From: an uncultured Prevotella sp.
Lineage (GTDB): Bacteria > Bacteroidota > Bacteroidia > Bacteroidales > Bacteroidaceae
Assembly: GCA_900552675.1 (NCBI GenBank)
Contig: USAI01000024.1
Location: 1-27,919 of the forward strand
Reading direction: 5' to 3'
Length of the DNA: 27,919 nucleotides
The notes under the pieces were generated by a model. That model worked only from the letters and a program-made list of their open reading frames with translations. It made no database searches and was not told the DNA's origin. The position numbers were made by a program, and so were the translations under genes. This document shows, one piece after another, positions 16,979 through 23,467 of the stretch (position 1 is the first letter of the stretch; the number at the start of each line of letters is the position of its first letter).

Positions 16979-17974
16979 ATGAAATTGAATAGATTTTTTT
17001 TAACTTTGTGTGCCGTCCTTAATGTTTGCATGGCTTTGGGACAGCAGACACCCTTGCGTTTTAACAAAGATGGAAAGTTTAAAATTGTGCAATTAACTGA
17101 TATTCATTATAAGTATGATGACCAAGCCAACTCGCAGGTGGGCATCGATTGCATTAATAAAGTGTTAGATGCCGAGAACCCCGACTGTGTGATTATTACA
17201 GGCGATGGCGTTGTTTCGAACGAGTCGTTCAAAGGCTGGGACATTGTGCTCGACTTGTGCATTAGTCGTAACATTCCGTATGCAGTGGTGTTTGGTAATC
17301 ATGATGATGAGTATGACCATACGCGTCAGGAGTTGTACGATTATATTGCAAAGAAGAAGGGTAGCTTGATGCCAGAGGGATTGGTGCAGCCCCTTGCTGC
17401 CGACTATGTGTTGACCGTAAAGTCGGCAAAAGATAAAAATAAAGATGCAGCATTGTTGTATTGCATCGACTCACATTCTTATACACAGGTTCATTCGGTG
17501 CCTGGCTACGACTGGATAAAGTTTGACCAGATAGCATGGTATCGCAATCAGAGCAAAGCGTTTACTGAGAAGAACGGGGGAACACCCCTTCCTGCTTTAG
17601 CGTTCTTCCATATCGCTACTCCTGAGTTTAAGGATGCGTTGATGGAAGATAAGAACCGAGTGTTTGGCTGTAAAGGCGAAATGGTGTGCTGCCCCACTAC
17701 CAACTCGGGCTTCTTCACTTCTGTAAAAGAGTGTGGCGATGTGATGGGCATCTTTGTGGGCCACGACCACGACAACGATTATGCCGTAGCTTATAAAGAA
17801 GTGTTGCTGGCCTATGGTCGCTACTCGGGCGGAAACACTGTTTATAACGATTTGAACCCGAATGGTGCGCGTGTGATCATCTTGAAGGAAGGCGAGCGCA
17901 CGATCGATACTTATATTCGTTTGGCTAATAACGAGATTGAGTCGGCAGTAAGCTTCCCAAAGAGTTTTTATTAA
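16979..17974 (+). CDS. Exported metallophosphoesterase (Dcr2/purple acid phosphatase-like)
   Basis: A 331-aa phosphoesterase with a signal peptide (1-21, ending ALG before QQT), so periplasmic. All calcineurin-fold motifs are complete: D41-I-H43, G-D76-G, GNHD (N107, H108), H211 and GHDHDNDY (H262, H264). The GHDHDNDY block and overall length are typical of the Dcr2/PAP29-like group. It is not closely related to the phosphoesterase at 4102-5535, which is longer, has accessory domains and a DxQ first motif. Two different phosphoesterases in one PUL argue for a phosphate-bearing substrate, although such enzymes also occur as general phosphate scavengers. The substrate is unknown. Confidence 0.85.
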   Translation: MKLNRFFLTLCAVLNVCMALGQQTPLRFNKDGKFKIVQLTDIHYKYDDQANSQVGIDCINKVLDAENPDCVIITGDGVVSNESFKGWDIVLDLCISRNIPYAVVFGNHDDEYDHTRQELYDYIAKKKGSLMPEGLVQPLAADYVLTVKSAKDKNKDAALLYCIDSHSYTQVHSVPGYDWIKFDQIAWYRNQSKAFTEKNGGTPLPALAFFHIATPEFKDALMEDKNRVFGCKGEMVCCPTTNSGFFTSVKECGDVMGIFVGHDHDNDYAVAYKEVLLAYGRYSGGNTVYNDLNPNGARVIILKEGERTIDTYIRLANNEIESAVSFPKSFY

Positions 17975-18066
17975 TGACTCAACTGTCGCATGTCGATGGC
18001 ATGTTGTTAGTAAACCAGTAAATTAATTAGAAAGTAAAGCAAATTTAAAGTTAGTTTTTTTATACC

Positions 18067-18103
18067 AGTAGGTGTTTTGATAACTTAATTCGGAGCACCT
18101 ACT
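18067..18103 (+). promoter_or_regulatory. Hairpin between phosphoesterase and DUF4434 genes
   Basis: Perfect 8-bp stem AGTAGGTG (18067-18074) / CACCTACT (18096-18103) with a 21-nt loop. A T-run lies before the stem rather than after it, so a plus-strand terminator is unlikely; attenuation or mRNA processing are options. Confidence 0.35.
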
Positions 18104-18124
18104 TAATTCTCAAATTAGAAAAAT

Positions 18125-19507
18125 ATGAAAAAGGCATTTTTATTTTTGTTCTCTTTACTGTGTGTCTTGAGCGCGCAGGCTGAAGAGCAGATAGGTTTGA
18201 CATTAATACCTCCTGGAAAGGTTACAAATAAGATCAACTTGGATATTCGTGGAGGTATTGTAAACAAAACCAGTGCTCAGCAAACATATCAGGTATCTCT
18301 TTATTGGGGGAAAGAAAATAAATCGGCACTATTGTGCGATACTACTTTGAATATTACTGCTGGTAAATCGGATATGGTAAAGGTGGTGCTTCCTATGAAA
18401 GATAAAGTGGGTAAGCATAAGGTGATATTGAAGGTTGCTGAGGGTTCTAAGGTTTATCGTAGAACACAGGAAGTAGAAGTAATCAACTCTGACATACGTT
18501 CTATCCAGCAGATCTCTGGCGCTTGGGCTGGCATCTATCATTGGAGCGAAGAAGAAGGAAAACACTGGAACCAGGACATCAAAAAGATGACCGACGACCA
18601 GTGGAGAGAGATGATTCGCTCAATGCATAAGATTGAGATGAATATGGTTGTTATTCAGGAGGTGTTCCGTCATCAAGCATACATTGGTAGCACAACAACG
18701 GTTGATAACTATCCTGGTAAAGCGTTCTATCCTTCTAAGCTGTATCCTGGTCGTATGGATATTGCTGCCAACGACCCTATCGAAGCTATCTTATCAGAGG
18801 CCGACAAACAAGGTATGCAGGTGCTGATGGGTGTTGGTATGTTTGCTTGGTTCGATTTTGGTAAAGAGTCATTAGAGTGGCACAAGCGCGTAGCCAAAGA
18901 ACTGTGGGAGATGTATGGTCATCATAAATCTTTCTATGCTTTCTATGTATCTGAAGAAAGCGGTGGCGGTTTGAATAACTGGGAGCCCGATCCTGAGCGT
19001 AGCAAGCAAAGAAAAGCCGAAATCGTACACTTCTTCAAGGAGTTTAAAGAGTTCTGTGGCGCTATGGCTCCCGAAAAGCCCGTGATGTTGGCAACCAATA
19101 GTTTTGATGTTCCAGTAGGTTTAGATACTTATCCCGAATTGTTGAAGTATTTGGATATTCTTTGCCCGTTTGGTTTCGCTCGTATGCCAGAGACCGATTT
19201 GACAGGAAAACAAGCTGCCGATATGTTGCAGAAGGTTTGCGATGAAGCTCATTCGCATCTGTGGTTCGACCTTGAAACCTTCTTGTTCAATCCGGACAAT
19301 TCGCTGTATCCTCGTCCTGTAGAGCAGATCATCCACGACCTGAATCTGTTTGACAACTTTGAAAAAATTCTTTGCTACCAGTTCCCTGGCGTGTTTAACG
19401 ACCCGAAGATGTCTATCCGTGTAGGCGAACCTCGTACCATCGACTTGTTTAACGGATATGTAAAGTATCTGAAAGAAGTGAAGGCTAAGCAAAAGAAACG
19501 TAAATAA
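18125..19507 (+). CDS. Exported DUF4434-like putative glycoside hydrolase with N-terminal Ig-like domain
   Basis: A 460-aa protein with a type I signal peptide (1-19, ending AQA). Residues about 22-122 are an Ig-like beta-sandwich rich in Lys and Val. The DUF4434-like barrel spans about 128-450: ISGAW at its entry, FYPSKLYPG (201-209), DPIEAIL, FYAFYVSEE (Glu278) at strand 4, LDILCPFGF at strand 6, and LWFDLETF (Glu384) at strand 7, followed by the Lys-rich end. Glu278 and Glu384 match Glu180/Glu279, Glu184/Glu285 and Glu389/Glu499 in the sister genes. The strand-6 block lacks the QD seen in the other three. A periplasmic glycosidase is inferred from the fold and the PUL context; no member activity is known to me with certainty. 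Confidence 0.75.
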   Translation: MKKAFLFLFSLLCVLSAQAEEQIGLTLIPPGKVTNKINLDIRGGIVNKTSAQQTYQVSLYWGKENKSALLCDTTLNITAGKSDMVKVVLPMKDKVGKHKVILKVAEGSKVYRRTQEVEVINSDIRSIQQISGAWAGIYHWSEEEGKHWNQDIKKMTDDQWREMIRSMHKIEMNMVVIQEVFRHQAYIGSTTTVDNYPGKAFYPSKLYPGRMDIAANDPIEAILSEADKQGMQVLMGVGMFAWFDFGKESLEWHKRVAKELWEMYGHHKSFYAFYVSEESGGGLNNWEPDPERSKQRKAEIVHFFKEFKEFCGAMAPEKPVMLATNSFDVPVGLDTYPELLKYLDILCPFGFARMPETDLTGKQAADMLQKVCDEAHSHLWFDLETFLFNPDNSLYPRPVEQIIHDLNLFDNFEKILCYQFPGVFNDPKMSIRVGEPRTIDLFNGYVKYLKEVKAKQKKRK

Positions 19508-19626
19508 TAGTGTAAAAGTATGAGCTCTTATAAACTGATGTGAACCTTGGGTTTATTTGAGTTCATATTTTATAAGTGTTGTTAAGATAAACCTTTAATT
19601 ATAAACTGAAGTTCTACAAGTTTTTA

Positions 19627-19660
19627 CGCTCGGCTCTGCCGCTTGTTTCTGCAAGAACTT
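19627..19660 (+). repeat. Double-hairpin intergenic repeat, copy 3
   Basis: First stem CGGC (19631-19634) / GCCG (19638-19641) with loop TCT; second stem CTTG (19642-19645) / CAAG (19652-19655). This copy has the weakest second stem of the four. Copy 4 follows after four bases. Confidence 0.7.
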
Positions 19661-19664
19661 GACT

Positions 19665-19697
19665 GTTCGGCTTTGCTGCTTGCCTAAGCAAGAACTT
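19665..19697 (+). repeat. Double-hairpin intergenic repeat, copy 4
   Basis: First stem CGGC (19668-19671) / GCTG (19675-19678) with one G-T pair; second stem CTTGC (19679-19683) / GCAAG (19688-19692). It runs straight into AACTCGTCAACTTGTCAACT (19700-19719), which repeats the motif found in the gap at 7378-7399. Confidence 0.7.
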
Positions 19698-19728
19698 GTT
19701 AACTCGTCAACTTGTCAACTATAAGAAA

Positions 19729-20796
19729 ATGAACAGACGCGATTTTTTGAAATGCTTTGGATTAAGTGGTCTGGGTATGATGGCTACTCCTGAGTTTGTA
19801 TGTGGCAAATCTTTAGATGTAGATGCGCTTGCCCCGAAGAAAAATATAAAACCATTGTCGGGATCTTGGTTCGAATTTCAACATTCGGCAGCAGAAGGTG
19901 CCTATTGGAATGATGCCTTAAAGAAATTCACTGCCGACCAATGGCGTAGAAAGGTGTTTGAAATTCGTGAAATAGGTATGGAGTATCTGGTGTTGATGGG
20001 TGTGGCTCAGGCAGGAAAGCCGTATTATCCGTCAAAGATTGCTCCGCAAATACCCATGGGTTGCGAAGATCCGTTGGAGGCCGTGCTTTCAGCTGCCGAC
20101 GAGTGTGGTATTAAATTTTTTGTCAGCAACGACTTCTGGGGCGACCTGGATGCCTATAACATGATGTTGGATAAGAACGTTCAGAAGATTCGTTTCCAGT
20201 CGATGGAGGAGATAGCCGAAAAATATAGCCATCATGAATGTTTCTATGGATGGTATTTCCCTAATGAAGCCATGCTGCAACCTTATTTTGTTGATGCTTG
20301 TGTGAATTATGTAAACGAATGTGCCGACTTTGCCCAGCGTCTCACCCCTAATTGCGTGAACCTGATCGCGCCCTATTTTATCAAAGAAGCTCGTTTTGAC
20401 GACACTTTCGTTCGTCAGTTAGAGAAAATGAATATCGACATCATTGCTTATCAGGATGGAGTGGGGGTGAACCATACTCCGCTGGAAGATTCTGCTAAGT
20501 TTTATGAAATATTATATAAGGCTCATGAAAAGGCGTCAAGAGCACGTATGTGGGCCGACCTCGAATTGTTCTATTTCGAAAACAAGACAAGCGGCAACCT
20601 GTTGCCCGCCGATTTCAACAAACGCATTATCAAGCAGCTCGAGGCGTTAAGTCCATTTGTTGATAAGGTGCTTTGCTACCAATACTTAGGACTCATGAAT
20701 AAGCCGGGTACAGACATCATTGCCGGACCTTCTGATTCTATTAGGTTGTATGAGCAATATACAAAATGGTATAATCGTTACAAAGGGCAGAAGTAA
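19729..20796 (+). CDS. Tat-exported DUF4434-like putative glycoside hydrolase
   Basis: A 355-aa protein beginning MNRRDFLKCFGLSGLG, a clear twin-arginine signal, so it is exported folded. A longer reading from the TTG at 19696 would hide the Tat motif inside the protein and overlap a repeat, so I chose the ATG at 19729. The barrel is nearly bare: LSGSWFEF at entry (43-50), YYPSKIAPQ, DPLEAVL, FYGWYFPNE (Glu180) at strand 4, IDIIAYQDGVG at strand 6 and MWADLELF (Glu279) at strand 7. These blocks match the genes at 18125 and 26285. The stop overlaps the next start in TAATG, so ARH-B is probably translated by coupling, linking the two functions. Confidence 0.8.
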   Translation: MNRRDFLKCFGLSGLGMMATPEFVCGKSLDVDALAPKKNIKPLSGSWFEFQHSAAEGAYWNDALKKFTADQWRRKVFEIREIGMEYLVLMGVAQAGKPYYPSKIAPQIPMGCEDPLEAVLSAADECGIKFFVSNDFWGDLDAYNMMLDKNVQKIRFQSMEEIAEKYSHHECFYGWYFPNEAMLQPYFVDACVNYVNECADFAQRLTPNCVNLIAPYFIKEARFDDTFVRQLEKMNIDIIAYQDGVGVNHTPLEDSAKFYEILYKAHEKASRARMWADLELFYFENKTSGNLLPADFNKRIIKQLEALSPFVDKVLCYQYLGLMNKPGTDIIAGPSDSIRLYEQYTKWYNRYKGQK

Positions 20797-22307
20797 TGAG
20801 GAAAATAATGTTTTTGGCTTTACTGGCATTGTGCTTCGTTTCTGAAAGCAAGGCTGTAGAGAAGCAAGGTAAAAAGATTGCTTTGTCTGAGCAGGCGCTG
20901 CAAGACAAGGTGAAAGGTGCATGGGCAGGTCAAACATTAGGTTGTAGTTATGGTGGTCCTACTGAATTTAAATTCTTAGGCACGATCATACAGGATTTTG
21001 TGCCTATTCCATGGAACAAGAATACGGTAAAGAAATGGTATAATGAGTTTCCTGGCTTGTATGATGACGTTTATGTAGACCTTACTTTCGTAGAGGTGTT
21101 TGAACGCTGCGGACTGGATGCTCCTGTTGACTCTTTTGCCGTGGCTTTCGCTAAAAAAGAATATCCGTTGTGGCACGCTAATCAGGTGGCTCGTTATAAT
21201 CTGTCGCAAGGCATGAAGGCTCCGCAGAGTGGATATTGGAAGAACAACCCTCATGCACATTGCATCGACTTTCAGATTGAGGCCGATTTTGCTGGCATCA
21301 TGTCGCCAGGTATGCCCAATGAAGCGGCTGCCATTTGTGATAAGGTGGGGCATATCATGTCGTACGGCGATGGCTGGTATGGCGGTGTGTATGTTGCTGC
21401 CATGTATTCGTTGGCTTATGTAAGTGATGATATTGAATATATTGTGAGCGAAGCCTTGAAGGCGATACCTGCCGAAAGCGATTTTCATAAGTGTATGTCG
21501 GATGTCATTCGTTGGCATAAAAAATATCCGAAGGATTGGAAACGCACTTGGTTTGAGTTGCAGAACAAATGGAGTGAAGAGATCAGCTGTCCTGAGGGTA
21601 TTCATAATTCGTTTAACATAGGAACAAAGATAAATGGTGCTTATGTTATCTTAGGCTTGTTATACGGTGAGGGCGATTTTGAGAAGACCATTGACATCTC
21701 TACTCGTGCGGGTCAGGATTCTGATTGCAACCCTGCATCTGCAGCTGGCATCTTGGGCACCATGATAGGTTATAATAAAATTCCAGAGAAATGGAAAGAG
21801 GCGTTGTATGAAGTAGAGGATATACCTTTCTCTCATACAGCCCTTAGCTTGAACAAGGCTTATGAAATGACATATCGTCATGCCTGTGCTATGCTGGAAA
21901 AGCATGGACATGCTAAAGAAGGCAATCATTATCTCATTTCTAAACAGAAAATTGCTCCGGTGGCCTTAGAGGTGGCTTTTGAAAACCTTACCGTGTCTGA
22001 TAAGCTGACGGTTGAAAAGAACATCGACGACGTTAATCCGTTCTCTTTCAATGGTAAGGGTGTGGTTGTGAAAGGTTATGTGGCTGGCAACTTGCCCGCT
22101 TCATATACAGCAGAGATGGATGTGTATGTAGATGGTAAATTTTATCAGACCACTGCTTTGCCGTTAGAACTGAATTATCGTAAGCCAGAGCTATTTTACT
22201 GTTATGATCTTCCTTTAGGTAAGCATGATATCACGTTTAAATATAAAAATCCGATATTGAACGGTAAAATATGGATTACTGAGGTTATCGTCTATACAGA
22301 AAAATAA
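20796..22307 (+). CDS. Exported ADP-ribosylglycohydrolase-fold protein (ARH-B)
   Basis: A 503-aa paralog of the protein at 5745-7277 with the same domain order and long identical blocks, including YWKNNPHAHCIDFQIEADF and YGDGWYGGVYV. Residues 1-20 are a signal peptide (MRKIMFLALLALCFVSESKA). Motifs: KVKGAWAGQTLGCSYGG, YDDVYVD (D90, D91, D95) and GQDSDCN (D308, D310). The C-terminal beta-sandwich spans about 370-503. The Thr-to-Tyr/Val/Cys changes around the metal Asp residues are shared with ARH-A, which shows that they define this subfamily and are not decay. The start overlaps the previous stop by one base. Keeping two copies suggests they cut different linkages or different-length products. 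An alternative is a catalytically inert binding role, which the kept Asp residues make less likely. Confidence 0.8.
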   Translation: MRKIMFLALLALCFVSESKAVEKQGKKIALSEQALQDKVKGAWAGQTLGCSYGGPTEFKFLGTIIQDFVPIPWNKNTVKKWYNEFPGLYDDVYVDLTFVEVFERCGLDAPVDSFAVAFAKKEYPLWHANQVARYNLSQGMKAPQSGYWKNNPHAHCIDFQIEADFAGIMSPGMPNEAAAICDKVGHIMSYGDGWYGGVYVAAMYSLAYVSDDIEYIVSEALKAIPAESDFHKCMSDVIRWHKKYPKDWKRTWFELQNKWSEEISCPEGIHNSFNIGTKINGAYVILGLLYGEGDFEKTIDISTRAGQDSDCNPASAAGILGTMIGYNKIPEKWKEALYEVEDIPFSHTALSLNKAYEMTYRHACAMLEKHGHAKEGNHYLISKQKIAPVALEVAFENLTVSDKLTVEKNIDDVNPFSFNGKGVVVKGYVAGNLPASYTAEMDVYVDGKFYQTTALPLELNYRKPELFYCYDLPLGKHDITFKYKNPILNGKIWITEVIVYTEK

Positions 22308-22309
22308 GA

Positions 22310-22344
22310 TTTGAATATTCAAACCTTTTCTCTGTTAGAGAGAA
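22310..22344 (+). promoter_or_regulatory. Palindrome and hairpin before the SIS gene
   Basis: TTTGAATATTCAAA (22310-22323) is a perfect 14-bp palindrome, followed by the stem TTCTCT (22328-22333) / AGAGAA (22339-22344). They fill most of the 55-bp gap. The palindrome could be a regulator site; no T-run supports termination. Confidence 0.35.
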
Positions 22345-22362
22345 GATAATAAAAATATAAAC

Positions 22363-23421
22363 ATGAATAAATTTTTAATTGAGATAAACGAACAGCCGCA
22401 GGCGCTGAAAAAGACCGTGGCATGGACAGGTTCGGAACAAGGCATAGAAGCGATGCAGCAAATTCGTGCTGCCTGGATGAGTGGCGCTTATGATAAAGTG
22501 GTGTTTACTGGCATGGGCAGCTCTTTCTTCCTGTCGCATGCCGCCGCCCTGCTCCTGTCGGGTGCTGCCATTCCTGCTTTTGCAGTAAATGCGGGTGAGA
22601 TGTTGCATTTCCAGCGTCAGCTTCTTACCGAGAAGACCTTGCTGGTAGCCATCTCACAGTCGGGCGAGAGCTATGAGGTGGTTGAACTGTTGAAAGGAAT
22701 GATGGGACAGGCAGCACGTCCGTTGGTGGTAGGCATCACCAATGAGGCTGATAGCACATTGGCAAAAGAGGCCGATTATGTACTGCTTTGTCAGGCAGGA
22801 AAGGAAGATATGACTTCAACAAAAACCTTCATCACCTCTTATTGGATTGTGTGGCAGTTGGTAGAAGTGTTGAAAGGACAAGCTTCGGTGTCGGCTGTCG
22901 GCGACGAGCTGGCAACTGAAATTCAGCGCTTGTTAGACGACGCTTCAGCCGTAGTGCCAAAGGCCGTTGCTTTCTTGCACGACCATACATTTGTTCAGCT
23001 TATAGGCAGAGGCGTTGACTGGGCTACCGCTTCGCAAACCGCTTTGATGTTTATGGAGGCCACAAAGACGCCAGCTTCGGCACTGTTGGGTGGCGAGTTT
23101 CGTCATGGTCCGTTAGAGATGGTAAACGAACATTTGGCAGTGGTGATATATGCCCATTCGCAGTCGGGTGTGTATGCTCAGTCGGTAAAACTGGCCGAGG
23201 ATGTTCTCCGATTTGGTGGTAAGGTGGTATGGGTGTCTGATAAGCTGTTGGGCAAAGAGGATGCTTCGTTATTAGAAATTCAGATTAACTGCAGCCGTGC
23301 CGACTTGTTTGTCATTCCTTCAATCATTCCGTTGCAGCTGATTGTCAATGCACGTGCCGAGGCTTCAGGCCTTGAGCCAGGCTGCTTTTTGCATGGAGCG
23401 AAAGTAACCTCAATTGAGTAA
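22363..23421 (+). CDS. SIS-domain sugar-phosphate isomerase/deaminase (GlmS isomerase-like)
   Basis: A 352-aa cytoplasmic protein without a signal peptide. Two SIS domains are visible: the first at about 40-175 with TGMGSSFFLSHAAA (49-62), ISQSGESYEVVE (97-108) and TSTKTFIT (151-158); the second at about 200-340 with GRGVDW and GGEFRHGPLEM (243-253). The layout matches the isomerase half of glucosamine-6-phosphate synthase and AgaS/FrlB-type enzymes; the glutaminase domain is absent, so it should not make glucosamine with glutamine. The likely reaction is isomerisation or deamination of a phosphorylated amino sugar or conjugate. It is the second cytoplasmic enzyme of the PUL after the AGE epimerase. 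The kinase that would supply a 6-phosphate is not in the window. Confidence 0.85.
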   Translation: MNKFLIEINEQPQALKKTVAWTGSEQGIEAMQQIRAAWMSGAYDKVVFTGMGSSFFLSHAAALLLSGAAIPAFAVNAGEMLHFQRQLLTEKTLLVAISQSGESYEVVELLKGMMGQAARPLVVGITNEADSTLAKEADYVLLCQAGKEDMTSTKTFITSYWIVWQLVEVLKGQASVSAVGDELATEIQRLLDDASAVVPKAVAFLHDHTFVQLIGRGVDWATASQTALMFMEATKTPASALLGGEFRHGPLEMVNEHLAVVIYAHSQSGVYAQSVKLAEDVLRFGGKVVWVSDKLLGKEDASLLEIQINCSRADLFVIPSIIPLQLIVNARAEASGLEPGCFLHGAKVTSIE

Positions 23422-23450
23422 AAAGCTGGCTTTATAGGTGCAGCAGCTTT
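23422..23450 (+). promoter_or_regulatory. Hairpin between SIS and GH2 genes
   Basis: Stem AAAGCTG (23422-23428) / CAGCTTT (23444-23450), starting right after the SIS stop codon. It is short and lacks a long U-run, so it may stabilise or partly attenuate rather than end the transcript. Confidence 0.4.
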
Positions 23451-23467
23451 CTTAATGAATAATTAAT

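Noticed and set aside
19696..19728. TTG start 11 codons upstream for the Tat-type DUF4434 gene
   Set aside because: It would place the twin-arginine motif inside the protein and begin within a repeat copy; the ATG at 19729 gives a normal Tat signal.
20976..21605. Minus-strand open frame of 209 codons
   Set aside because: Antisense shadow of ARH-B; the conserved ARH motifs on the plus strand explain the open frame.
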